Positions 1-10,607 of a DNA stretch of 64,000 bases are shown in pieces. Under the pieces are notes generated by a model, which saw nothing but the letters and a program-made list of their open reading frames with translations, had not been told where the DNA came from and did not search any database. The translations under genes were made by a program, and so were the position numbers. The stretch spans positions 124,001 through 188,000 of the forward strand of contig BQMF02000595.1 in assembly GCA_027922465.2 (NCBI GenBank), given 5' to 3'. Position 1 is the first letter of the stretch, and each line of letters starts with the position of its first letter. The DNA is from Turritopsis dohrnii (taxonomy: Eukaryota; Cnidaria; Hydrozoa; Anthoathecata; Oceaniidae).

Positions 1-190
1 TGTTTACATAGCACTTTCTCCACTTATTCCATACATTGCACACAAAAATGCATAGTTACCATACAAGAATAAGGGTATCTTCCTGTTTCTACGTAAGTAA
101 TATATTTTTAGTTATTACTTATTTTCGTTTCATCTTTTAAGAGAAAGATATGTTCAACTTACTCCCACTGCATACTTTGCAGGATATCAA

Positions 191-655
191 TCTACTTATA
201 CTAATTTGCGTAGTGTGTAACACATTTAAGTAAGAGAGTGTTAGTTTTTTTCTCAAATTTATGGTCAAAATCTTCTTTATCGTGGTCATTTTTTGGTTAG
301 ACCATTAATAATCGAGGATAGGTATAATAGCACGCAGCGTGACATCAGTTATTTTTATGTTATCACGGGAGAACCATTGCATTGCATCCCCAATCGCACG
401 CGGCGTTTTTGGGGAAATATCTCCAGAACCAACTGATGTTTTATAGGGTGACATAAAATTTGGGCCCAAATTTTAGTTGGTACTGTGGCTATGACTGTAA
501 CGGTGCGTCATAGACATATGATCCCTTACATTTTCTTGCTCAGAATTTCGAGCTCTACAAGATGGTAGCACTTTCTATCGTCAATTCCTTAATTCCATTT
601 TTCGTGAACTCTTTGGGAGGTGACACAATGCAGGCTGAGTATAGATAAAAACGTA
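191..655 (+). mobile_element. Helitron 5' end, family 2/3 fragment
   Basis: The segment opens with TCTACTTATACTAAT after an A, the same 5' terminus as the copies at 43826 and 52732. Its body (from about 380 to 620, with ggcgtttttggggaaatatc and cgagctctacaa) matches 52386-52731, which I call family 3. No CTAG-type 3' end is visible, so this is a fragment. Families 2 and 3 appear to share a 5' terminus and differ inside. Confidence 0.6.
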
Positions 656-1998
656 ATGACAGAATTACTGTAGCTAAAGAACTTTTAACATATGAAAAAT
701 GTCACATATGTGGGACCATTTTTTATTTCCAGTTCAAAGCTCCTCTCTGGAAAATTCAAAACACAACAGAAAACATCCCTGTTATCCTTTATTTATCCAC
801 TAATACTAACTGTGTTTTGACTAAATAAATACTACTAGCCGCCAAGGCGGCGTCGCTTGCCGCCCATATCCACCTGCTCTGTGTATCACTGTATCAATAA
901 ACGGCAAATTACTTTATAAATGGCTCATACAACTTGTGTTCAACCAGAAGCAGATTCGAAGTCACAACCTCTGGTAAAACCAATCTTTTATCAGTGTAAC
1001 AATACTCTCTAAACGTAGAGAGAGAAAACTTCAACTTTTTATTAGCTTTTGTTTTAAAAAAGTTACGCGCTCTAACATGGGTGCTATCAAACGTAAGGGG
1101 GAAATGGTTTCTCTTCTTAAAAAGATCACACGGGAGGAGAGAAAAAAAGGCACGTGCTAAATGAATAAAGTGAATAAAAAACGTTCGATCTGAAGCGCAT
1201 AACAATTAAAAAAAGAAATTAAATTATTAAAAGAAATGCAAAAAAACTTTTTGTTTCATGATACTCCTTTTTTACCTATCGGTTTTTAAACATTTTGATT
1301 GCTCCAAAAAAAAGTTTACCCATCTCAGACAGTCAGGCAAGGATACTTTAGGATACACTGGCAAACATGCTGCCACGTTCTGCCACTGCTGCTTTTTGTC
1401 CAAACTGTTTAATTAGTTAGTTTCTTTGTATTTAGTTGATGTATTGTTTTCAAAGCCAAGTCAACGTGGAGTATAAAACTAACAATAATAATAAAAACAA
1501 AACGTTATTCCTATTAGTTCATCAGCCAAAAAAAGTCACGTTCGATTGGGGTTGCAATGTATTTGTTTCGAACTCACGTCGCGCACAAAAAAAGAAATAA
1601 TTTCGCTCACAACTCAATCTACCATTTTGCGTGACTTACAAACAAACGAACAAACAAACAGACAGACGGAGAATCGGCTATTAATATATAGATTTTAACT
1701 TTACCTTTCAATACCATTTCACATCATCATGTTAGTAAACAATATCGATCATATTCTGTAGCCATTATCAAACACTTCTAAACTTTCTTTACTTTCTATA
1801 TTTCATACCAGTAAACAAATTCATAACACTCGATTTACTTTCCAGCATACTTTCTCTTTGTTTTGTACTGCACTTCCAATTTTTAAATAGTGAAAGACAT
1901 AAAAATGCTTCCTTCGTAACTGTGGAGCCATTTTGAAATAAATAAATTAAGGAACAGCAATTTCGTTACCTAAACAAATCATTAACTGCTCGCAGGGC
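656..1998 (-). repeat. Family-2 Helitron relic split by a younger Helitron
   Basis: The two arms 656-834 and 1693-1998 read together on the minus strand as the sequence found uninterrupted near 45080-45210 (gtttactaacatg, aaagttaaaatagtat, ggataaataa). The family-1 Helitron at 835-1692 sits exactly between them. No coding capacity is seen. Confidence 0.65.
835..1692 (-). mobile_element. Non-autonomous Helitron, family 1, complete
   Basis: On the minus strand the element starts TCTATATATTAATAGCC at 1692 and ends with the palindrome GCCGCCTTGGCGGC followed by CTAG at 838-835. It is 858 bp, flanked by A on the 5' side and T on the 3' side, with no target duplication. That is the rolling-circle Helitron signature. 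It has no Rep-helicase and would need a helper. A simple (GTTT)n-like tract follows the 5' end. Confidence 0.9.
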
Positions 1999-2034
1999 AT
2001 GAATGTTTATGATTTGATTGTTTTAACTCTGTTT

Positions 2035-2340
2035 TTACTCTCTTTTGAAAAGAATTTGCAGAAATATGCGTTCCTGTGTGTGTACCCCCGTGATGAAAAT
2101 TTTGATTACAGAATTGGAAAGTGTAAACATGCTGTAGAGCTTGAAAAACTGGTCAAAGAAATGTATGGGATCGTTTCACTACGACTAACGGTTGCAGAGA
2201 TATCCTCGATCAAAGATTTTGGTGACGTCACACACCTGTCGCAAAAAAATTTGGCCTTAATTATTTTTGTTACTATTATCATTATTTACGAAATTTATAC
2301 AGGGTATACCAATCAAAAATTATAAAATAAAGATATATCC
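2035..2340 (-). mobile_element. Helitron family-3 3' fragment
   Basis: Minus-strand match to 52490-52720: the stretches around gatgaaaattttgattacag, gagcttgaaaaact and gttgcagagatatcct are shared. The open frame over it (DENFDYRIG..VELEKL) recurs at 52487-52672, but that reflects repeat homology rather than a gene. Confidence 0.55.
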
Positions 2341-2689
2341 ATAATTTCTGTTATCAAATGGGCCCTGTGTTAAAACCATGCGAATAAACAAACTTAAAAA
2401 TAAAAAAAAATTAAAAAAATTACTATACAAAATTTGGTAAAATCTGAAGGAATCATGTCTCACGTATCTATGATAAAGAATCTGAAAAACGGACTAAAAA
2501 CCAAAATCAATAAGAGCATACGTACAGGCCAGACAGGGTGTATCATAACTCTATTAACCATGACAATGATAACCATAGAAGAAGCAGTACAAAGGTCAAG
2601 AGAACCACCATACACCCTGCATTATGAAAAGTTATTATTATAAAAATTTATCAAGTAAAATCTTAATTCATTTGTAGAAGTTGCACTTC
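2341..2689. other. AT-rich interval, no gene seen
   Basis: A-rich sequence between the Helitron fragment and the LINE tail. A 69-codon frame at 2434-2643 has no recognisable domain and is probably chance or LINE 3' untranslated sequence. Confidence 0.4.
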
Positions 2690-3208
2690 TTACTTCAATA
2701 GGTAACTCATTAAAGCATTTTGCCCCAGTGAACCTGAAGCTTTTCTTTGTACCCGGGGTAGTCTCAACAGTTTTCCACTGTTTCTTGTACTGTTGTAAAG
2801 AACATCAAAATAACCGTTGAAGTTACCACAAATTTCACCATGTAAGCACTTGAAGACTTGCACACACATACAACGTTTTTGTAACCTTCTGATGGTTGAA
2901 ACTTCGTTTCCTTGGATCTGTTTGTTGAAGATAAAAGAGAAAGTTCTCCTATCAAAGTTTGAGATCCTCTGTTTGATTGTCCTGGTATACGAACTAGTTG
3001 TAATTGAATAATACGTGAATATGGGGATCAACATAGTCTTGTATAACATAAGAGCCGCCTCGGATGTGAGTTGTGGACGAACTCTCTTCATCAGGTATAA
3101 TCTGGACGATGCTTTTTTATAAACAGAATCGATATGTTCACTCAAAGAGAGGGTTGGATCAAGTTTAATCCCAAGATACTTGTAGTTTGTGGTGCTTGCA
3201 GTGTTCAC
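2690..3208 (-). pseudogene. LINE reverse transcriptase, C-terminal fragment
   Basis: The frame encodes the part of a non-LTR reverse transcriptase downstream of the catalytic YADD box. YKYLGIKLDPTLS, then KKASSRLYLMKRVRPQL, then ALMLYKTMLIPIFTY is the usual thumb-region order. The fingers/palm region, the endonuclease and ORF1 are absent, so the copy is 5'-truncated near 3220, as expected of target-primed reverse transcription. Clade (CR1/Rex-like) is a guess. Confidence 0.75.
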
Positions 3209-3495
3209 AAAGTCGAAGCTTTTCCGCTAATATTTTTTTTAGTGTGACGAAAATCTGTTAATTCCGGAATACATGCACACAAATGTTATCAATATATCAC
3301 AAAGATATCTTAAAACCGTAAAAACATCTGATTATATGCATCTTCTTATGAGAAATCAAAAATCAAAAAAAAAATCAATGTTATGAACCTTGGAATAATA
3401 AAGGGTGCGCGAATTGAAAAGTCACTATCGAAAGAATCTAAAAGCGCAAAGACTACATATAGTCTGTAACACAAAAACATTGTGGTTACAAGTAA

Positions 3496-4730
3496 TAATT
3501 GTAGTTCAATGACCAACAATTTTATTTAGGACATATCAACAGGTTCTTTTAATGACAGTAGCACGGTTTTTAGCTTTCGCAATGTTAACTTTATAAGTGC
3601 TTTCTGGAATCGATCAGTAAGCTTCCTCGGTACTGAATGAATATCATCGTTTTCTCTTCCTCTGATTTTTCAGTTTTTTCCTTAGGTTCTTTTGCTGTAG
3701 TTTCAAACAATTTTGGGAGCGTTTGTTTGATAATTGGATCATAGAATGCTGCTGGGTATTGGTTAGCTTTCTCTAAACTTTTGCATATGTTTTGCCATGT
3801 ACTGCATGCTCTGATTATTTGGTGAACCATTCCAGACACTACTGACCGTTTATATTTGTTAGGTGCCAGAGCATGGAAATTCATTGATAAACCTGTGTCA
3901 GTCTTTTTGGTACACCAAGTAGACTCTAGACCATTTTCTTTTCGACAAATTAACATATCTAAGAATGGCAATTCGCAATCTATTTCATTTTCAACAGTAA
4001 AACTTAATGATGGGTGAAGATTATTTATATCATGAAGCACATTTTCTATTTGATCTGTCTTAATATTGTGTAAATAATCATCCATATATCTTGCAAATAA
4101 ACTTGCATCACCTTTCACAATCTTCTCAAATTTATTCATCCAACCGTTTGCAAGGTGGGGCAGGTGGGCTTCCCATCGCTAGGCCATCAACTTGCTTGTA
4201 ATATCCATTGTTTGTTAACACGATAATATCACAGCTACAAATCTTGAGTAATTCAATGAAAGTGTTTTTATCCACCGGAGGCTTGTCGTATTTCCCAGAA
4301 TATAGTAATTCAGTGCATTCGTTAGTTGCTTCATGTACAGGTACATGTGTGTACAGGGACATAACATCAAATAAGTTGTTCATCATCTTCCAACTTTATA
4401 TCTTTTAAACAGCAATGCTCTTTGTAGAATAGTTTGTTCTGCACTCATCTACAACTGACAACCAGTCAGCTACTTGGTTTGCTATTTTAAAATAAGCAGA
4501 ACCTGGCATCGATAGTACGGGGCGAACAGGAACCGTCGGTTTGTGAATTTTTGCCAGACAATATAACCGTGGCAGTTGGCTACCAAGCGGCTTCAACTAG
4601 AAGTGGAGTGGTGTACGAAATTTATTGTCCGCGATGTTCATCGCGCTATGTCAGTCAATCTGATAATGACTTGAAATAAGTCGAAATATATTGTTAAAAA
4701 ATAAAATTGTTGGTCATTGAACTACAATTA
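3496..4730 (-). mobile_element. Penelope-like element with inverted terminal repeats
   Basis: The interval is bounded by a perfect 32-bp inverted repeat, 3496-3527 against 4699-4730, containing gttggtcattgaactacaa. It encloses a Penelope-type reverse transcriptase. Penelope elements often carry pseudo-LTRs in direct or inverted orientation, which fits. Between the RT start and the right repeat lies a 7-bp hairpin (4630-4645, CGCGATG-tt-CATCGCG) and a CTGAT...GAAA segment (4660-4686). Confidence 0.7.
3532..4596 (-). pseudogene. Penelope-like reverse transcriptase, frameshifted
   Basis: Three frames carry the RT in order: LPRLYCLAKIHKPTVPVRP (fingers; 4596-4405), NLFDVMSLYTHVPV and QVDGLAMGSPPAPP (4386-4140), then ARYMDDYLHNI (catalytic YMDD; 4139-3591) with CELPFLDMLICR. 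A one-base loss near 4150 breaks the frame between GSPPAPP and the LANGWMNKF-type continuation. Another break lies near 4400 and a third near 3630, after TMIFIQYRG. The reading then ends at about 3532, before any GIY-YIG endonuclease domain. The catalytic aspartates survive but the gene is dead. Confidence 0.85.
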
Positions 4731-4864
4731 AAGACTACATAGTTATAGATAAAAAAGTTCAACAGCAAAACCACTGTCGCCTTGTATGTATGTCATTTAT
4801 ATTACGCATAAATCTGTAAGACGTTGTTATTACATTCTGCGATGGGGAATAAATACTCGTTTGA

Positions 4865-5175
4865 TCAGTGATTGAAAAAGTCAAATATAAAGCATTCGAC
4901 CTCGTCACTTTCGCTCATTACATCATCATCATCGTCTTCATCGTGATTTTTATCATTGACGTGTGCTTCAAAAGCTTCCTCTATTCGTAATTGCTTTACA
5001 GCAATTTGTGAAGGATTTCTCCTTTTTCTTGTTTTTAAATGGCCAACCTGTCTTCTATGTTCAACCAACTGATTCTTACTTGCAAAAAGAAGGCCACACC
5101 GAGTTGATCCATCCTTTGGCTTTACAATAAACTGACATCTGTGGTCAGCTTTCCAAATTTTGTTCTGGTCGCCTA
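4865..5175 (-). pseudogene. Terminal exon with zinc-finger-like motif and acidic tail
   Basis: On the minus strand an acceptor (tttaatatag) at about 5176 opens a frame with RCGLLFASKNQLVEHRRQVGH, a C2H2-like pattern, followed by a basic stretch (KTRKRRNPS) and an acidic run of D/E, ending in a stop at 4865. It looks like the last exon of a larger gene whose other exons are not adjacent: the HECT-type element begins about 100 bp upstream. It may belong to the transposase-like gene at 10.6-13.8 kb, interrupted by that element. No function is assigned. Confidence 0.4.
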
Positions 5176-5307
5176 TATTAAATACTAAGTTGTTAATTGA
5201 TCTTTAACAAATGAGTATTTCAAAATCTTTATTTCTAGGAAAAAGTTGGTAAGTAAAATTAAATGATTATCCTCATACCTTTCTACGATGGCCCTGAAGG
5301 TTCATCG

Positions 5308-5472
5308 ATGCGCGCACAAAAATATCCTGCGCACGAGATTTTATCAGTTGTGCGCGCATAAAAAATAAAATCTTTATTCATGCACAAAAATTTCTACGCC
5401 CGCACAAAAATTTTTATGCACGCGCACAAAAACTTTTTCGCACGCACAACAATGTGCTTTGCGCGCGCACGT
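5308..5472. repeat. Subterminal GCGCGCAC-type repeats, left end
   Basis: About eight copies of a loose motif (GCGCGCACAAAAA, GCACGCGCACAAAAA, CGCACGCACAA, GCGCGCGCACG) are packed in 165 bp of otherwise AT-rich DNA. Inverted relatives occur at 10488-10520 (tttgcgcgcgta, ggtgcgtgcgtaaaaa). Their position suggests binding sites for the element's transposase. Confidence 0.55.
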
Positions 5473-5489
5473 AAATATTGGCTTCTTAT

Positions 5490-6294
5490 ATTGCATCTGG
5501 TCTGGATTATATAACTCGTTTCGTGCCTCAGTTAGCATGGTGACAGTTCAAGCAACATGATGCTGAAGTGGGTAGTGTGAAGTGAAACTTTCTGCGGCCA
5601 ACTTTTTAACTGGATTTTTGTTTGATACTCAAGTTATCTTCGACTATAACCGACTATAACACTGCTTTATTCATAAACTATTCTTACCCTAAAAAGAATG
5701 GCCATTTACATCATTTCATCGAGCAGGAGGGAGGGATCATCCATGTATTCTCTTAACTAGCAAATAAAAAGGCATCCCATTATTGGTCATGACTCTAGGA
5801 CTTGAAATGAACCCTTGCAGGGAGGTTCTCCTGCCCTGAATTCTTTATTGCAAAATGAAGGCTGTTTCTAATGGTGCAAAAATAAGCCAGCCAGGGGAGC
5901 ACAAAAAAATAAATATAGGCCTTTTTAATTGACCATTGGAGATATATTAAAAGGTAATAGGAATTCACCTAAATGTATATATTATGCCTAAGGTTTTGAT
6001 TTTTGTGTTTTTGGAGTCTTTCTGTGACTGTTATTGTATAACTCTCTTCAACACCCCTGCTGTGATGGAGAAATTATTTTATATTCTGTAATTCTTAAAT
6101 TTTAGCTGCAATGTAAATTCTTATAAAATTCTTATAAACCTTTTGAACTGAAATGTTTTTATATTGTCTATACAACTCTTTCCTTTTCTCACAATTGTGG
6201 TGATGGTCAAGAAACAAACAGTTTCTACTTCCTAATTTTGATTGTTTTTTGTTTAGTTGATATGTATATGAATTTCGGCGCCTGAATTTCTGTT
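5490..6294. other. Non-coding leader of the HECT element
   Basis: About 800 bp between the subterminal repeats and the HECT gene start. No open frame of note and no homology recognised. A promoter for the HECT gene would lie here, but I cannot point to one. Confidence 0.4.
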
Positions 6295-8466
6295 ATGGAT
6301 TCCCTTATAAGACAAATAGTCAAAGATGAAGTGAAAGCTGCAATTGAAGAAAAAAAAAAATGAAACAGCAACACCAACATCACAGGGCTCAGTTGTATTG
6401 ACAGGAGATAGAAAAAGGCCTAACACTAGTTTCAGTACTGGCTGTCACAAACCATCAAAAAATGAAAAAACTGCAGTTAGATTAAATAAACTACTGACTC
6501 AAATCAATAAAAAGAGTGGCTGTGCAAGTCAAAGTAGTAAGAGAAAAGCTGGAAAAGGAATGAAAATCCAAGTAAGGTGGCAACGAAAAGATAAAGGTCA
6601 TTTCAAAATAGTTAAACAATCTGAAGGGGGTGGTCATCGCTTTGCTTTTTTTGAAGACACAGATGACCCCACATTTCAGGATTTAAAGTCATTGGCTCTT
6701 ACATATTTTTTCCCAGACAATAATGAAAACTGTTTTGAAGAAAATGTTTTAGAGTTGAGTATACACTTGTGCGATTCATGTGGAGTAAAAATGGATCTAA
6801 CACAATCAATAAATGAATACTTACAAAAGCATGGATTAACACCATCAAGAACTTACTTTGTTCTTCAGACTGAACGCTACTTTGAGTTGGACAATGATGA
6901 TTTTAACTTGGAGAATAGTTGCTTTGATCAAACTCTAGAAACTTTCTCTCAAATAAAAATATGTGCTGTTTGTGGAAGAACCTATATGTATCAATGCCTC
7001 CCATGTGAGCAGGATAAACAATTTCAAGAATCACTAAGAATTGATCAAGAAAAAGGAAGCATTGCTTTGGATGGCAATGACCGTGCAGCTGCAAATGATG
7101 ATGAACTTTTTTCAGATAATGAACAAATACCAGATGATAGGCCTGATCAGAATACTTTGAGAAAGTTGCGGATCAATGCATTAACCAAACAACAACAAGA
7201 AAGTTCTTTATCAGAAGAAATTAAAAGGCTTTCTCAAGAATTCTTATGCATGAATGTCAACAAATGTGTTACATTTAATGTCAGATGTCGACATATATTT
7301 TCTGACACAATCAGAAAATTGAAAATATTTTTTTCTGAAACACCACTTTCAAAGTTTAAGGTTGAGTTCACAAGTGTTAGTACTAAAGAATCAGCTGTTG
7401 ACACAGGTGGTCCAGGACGTGAACTTGTGACACTATTTTACAGATCTGTTACTGGCCAACTTCTTCATGGAGCAGTTAAAAATGAAGTTTTTGTGCATGA
7501 TTTGTTAAAGGTTGGAAGTGGTGACTACTATTGCTTTGGTCAGTTTGTTGCTCTGGCTTTGTTACATGGATATGACACTCCACATCAATTAAGCAAAGGG
7601 CTAAGTGGTTATATAACAGGTAAGGAAATTTTGTATTGTGATTTTGATTGACTTATAATGTTTATATTATTCAAATATACCCATTAAATTACAAAAAATA
7701 CATATTTTAATATGAAGATCCTGAAGCTTGCTACTGCACAATAAGTGATGTTCCTGATGTAGACTTGCGAGAAAAGTTGGTAGAAGTCAGCAATTGTTCT
7801 AATGAAGCTGCATTCAATCAATGCATGACAGATTTCAATGAACGTTACGATCTTGGCTACACTAAATTTAAGCCATCCTTTGATGAAAAGGAAAAACTTT
7901 TGAAAACCATTGCTCATCATTGTATCATATCATCGAAACTTGAAGAAATTCAAAAATTTATGAATGGACTTTCGTGTGGAGGAGTTCTAGATGTTCTCAG
8001 AAAATTCCCAGAAGAATCTATGAAATTGTTTTTGTATGAAAGCGTATCTTCTGAAGATGTAAAGGGACTCTTCAGTTCAGTCCATTCAAATGAAGATCAA
8101 AAGATCGAAATAGAGGAAGATATTCTTTACAACTTACATAATTTTATTGACGAAGTTGGCTTTGGGAAAGTAAAAAGCATGGTATATATAGACTTGGTTG
8201 ATTTAGAAGATGGTATAAATGAAAGATGGTCAGAGAAAAGCATTTCATTAGAAGATTTTTTAGTATTCCTTACTGGGTCAAAGTACTTGCCCACAAGCAA
8301 AATTGAATTGCTCTTTGATCATGACTTTTTGGAAAACGAGCGTGTGAAAGTGAATACTTGTCAGTTTAAAATTAATTTCCCTGCATCAAGACGATATGCT
8401 GGTGAATTTTTTTCTCGGAACATTATAGAAGACATATTGAATTCACCTGGTTTTGGGAAAGTTTAA
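6295..8466 (+). CDS. HECT-domain E3 ubiquitin-ligase-like protein, two exons
   Basis: Exon 1 runs to 7619 and exon 2 from 7718 to 8466. The 98-bp intron (GTAAGG...ATGAAG) is phase 1 and its removal joins the frames exactly. The N-terminal part has cysteine pairs (CDSCGVKMD, CAVCGRTYMYQCLPC). The HECT-like part contains ESAVDTGGPGREL and FGQFVALALLHG. Its C-lobe ends with VNTCQFKINFP, equivalent to the conserved TC-x3-L-x-P loop, so the thioester cysteine is present. The best start, ATG at 6295, is out of frame with the rest because of a run of 11 A at 6350-6360: a one-base slip, error or mutation. The first in-frame ATG downstream is near 6558. HECT ligases pass ubiquitin from E2 via that cysteine; this protein's target is unknown. 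Confidence 0.75.
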
Positions 8467-9070
8467 ATTTTTTTATCTAACTTCACCCTTAAAAAACTGA
8501 AAAAATGTTCCCTTTTTTATGCATTTTTTGTTTTTCAGTTAACATGTGAATGTCATTCTAATGATATATACATCAATATATACATGATATATACACCAGT
8601 AACGAGCCCTTTCATAACTTCTTTAAAGTATGCTAGTTTTTCTTAAGAAAGTTTCAGTTCAGAGACTATTTGCTTTCTTTTGTTGTTGTTTTATTATCTA
8701 AGATTTAAAGGAATAAAATTTTGTGGAAAAAAACTTAGATGCTTCCTCCTTTAAGGATAGAGACCAAATGTTTTGTTAGAACCAAACTGTTTATCTGTTG
8801 TTGTTTTTTCACAAATGTTTCTAATTTAAAGAACTTTAATTATTGCTGTTATTTTCGTTTCTTTTTTGCGAGCTTTCTTATTAGCTGCGCTGTGTTTTTG
8901 TTCTATATATTCATTACTAAATATCATTGGTTCATTTATTATATATAGCTTTTAGGGTTCCGTTTTTTTATTGCTTATTATTGTTTGGGTCATTTCATAC
9001 GTTCATTGGGTCAGTTAGAATTTGTTTTTTCCTTTTTGGTTTGGTTTCCTTATTGTGCAGACACAGGTTG
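8467..9070. other. AT-rich spacer between convergent genes
   Basis: T-rich sequence between the HECT stop and the transposase 3' end. The small frames at 8739-9145 are low-complexity F/C-rich translations and are not credible genes. It should hold the 3' untranslated regions of both genes. Confidence 0.45.
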
Positions 9071-10347
9071 TTATATATATTCATTTACTGCTTCTATCAA
9101 AATGAAATAAACTTTAAATGCATCTTTCAATGTTTTTGGTCGTGAAGTCCCATCTATGTTGTTCATTCCCAAAACTATCTCTGCAAACTCTAAGAATTGT
9201 GGCGAGTTATCTTCCAAGCAAATAGAAAACCTGGGATCTTCAAATTCCTCAACTTCATCCATGTCAATGTTCTTTTTAAATGGTTGACTACTATAAAGTT
9301 GTGGAACAAAATATAAGACATCTGGGCGTCCACGTTGTTACTTGGAGCTAAAATGTGCCTGTTCCATCGTCGTGCAAATTCAGTCAGGTCATTTCTAATT
9401 AAAGTAATAAAACTGTAGCGAACACATTCTACAATTACTGGATTACCACCATCAAGGATTGACATATTAACCATCTCTATAAAGAAATTCCGCCACCAAA
9501 TAATCCGATCAAACCTGAATTGAGACCAAAAAGACTCGATGCGTTGGTTTGCAGTTGATGTGCCAATTATATAACTCCCCAATCCCTGAAATTCATAGGT
9601 GTGAGAGGAACGCAAAGCAATTTGTATTGCTTCAACAATACTGTTTTCCGTACCATCATCAGAACGGATTCGCGTGGGCACACCTTTGAGTTGTTTTACT
9701 GCTTGAATATAGTAATGTGCTATTACTTCAGGTTGTTTGTTAGACACCCTGACTTCTAACCAAATAACTCTCCTTGAAAAGCCGTCAATGCATCCATGGA
9801 TGCTAAATCCAAAGGGTTTGAGCTTGTCATACCCATCAATGTGCCAAAGATGATCAGGTCCGGGCACTGAGTACAGTCTTCTTTTAAGCCTTCTTTGCCT
9901 GCGACCATTCACACCTTCTGGGTCTAATTCTCTGAGGATTTCCATCACGGAAGCTCGTTTAACAGGTACTCCCATATTTCTGGTTATACTCCATATTTTT
10001 CGATAGCCTAGCAACATCAAGATATAGAGATAAGAATTTCAAACAATAACTACGAAATGAAGGTTTGAAGGCTTACCCAAAGCACCTCCACTGTTAGATA
10101 GTTCTTCTAAAACCACCCTTTTAACTTCTTCCCTATCTTCTGTACCAGCAGGAGGTCTTCTGTAAAGGCCAAGTCGAGACAAAGTCCTCTTTAACGTTGA
10201 CAAACTTATATAGATATCATGATGAACTGCCAGAAAAGATAATATTTCTACATTGTGATATCCCTGGGAAAAGTAGGAGGTTATCAAAGAATCTCTATTT
10301 AAATTCCCACTGGACTTTAAGCAAGGTAAATCACTCGTATTTGTCAT
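9071..10347 (-). pseudogene. Integrase-like DDE transposase, frameshifted
   Basis: Exon 1 starts at ATG 10347 (MTNTSDLPC) and carries a helix-turn-helix-like segment (ILSFLAVHHDIYISLSTLKR). A 69-bp intron (10076-10008, GTAAGC...GCTAG) joins in frame to GYRKIWSITRN. The retroviral-integrase-like core shows three acidic sites: LWHIDGYDKL, IRSDDGTEN and NQRIESFWS. A one-base shift near 9340 moves the reading from VDAQMSYILF to the intact continuation PDVLYFVPQLYSSQPF and DMDEVEEFEDPRFS, which ends at about 9071. The protein would excise and insert the 5.3-kb element, but this copy is probably inactive. The match is to the multi-copy integrase-core family of fish and invertebrates. Confidence 0.8.
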
Positions 10348-10607
10348 GTCACTACCTATTAGTATATTGGCATGTATTATAGTAATGCAAATATATTTAT
10401 TAATCTTTTCAAGAAATCTGTGTAAAATCAAGACCGAAATTCGAGGCTTCTATTAACTTCAATCAACAAGCGGTGATTTCTATATTTGCGCGCGTATGAT
10501 AAAATTTGGTGCGTGCGTAAAAATTTTTTTTTACCTTTCAAATGATGGTGAAGAACTGAAAGATGCCTGTTTCGTTCGGCCATCGAAAAGAACTGAAAGT
10601 TGTCGCA

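Larger units (their letters stand above)
5280..10595. mobile_element. Composite DNA transposon: HECT gene plus DDE transposase
   Basis: Near the left edge is tacgatggccctgaagg (about 5285), and on the minus strand near the right edge ttcgatggccgaacg (about 10590). CGATGGCC is shared in inverted orientation. Inside both edges are G/C-rich subterminal motifs of the type GCGCGCAC followed by A/T runs (5308-5472 and 10488-10520), again inverted. Between them lie two convergent genes, HECT-like (+) and integrase-like transposase (-). I infer one 5.3-kb element resembling the eukaryotic IS3-like (IS3EU) type. Exact ends and target duplication are not resolved. Confidence 0.55.

Noticed and set aside
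1999..2325. 108-codon frame matching 52487-52672
   Set aside because: Both lie in copies of the family-3 Helitron and the frame is not kept over the whole match.
8739..9145. Small cysteine- and phenylalanine-rich frames
   Set aside because: Low-complexity T-rich translations between convergent genes, with no start context or homology.
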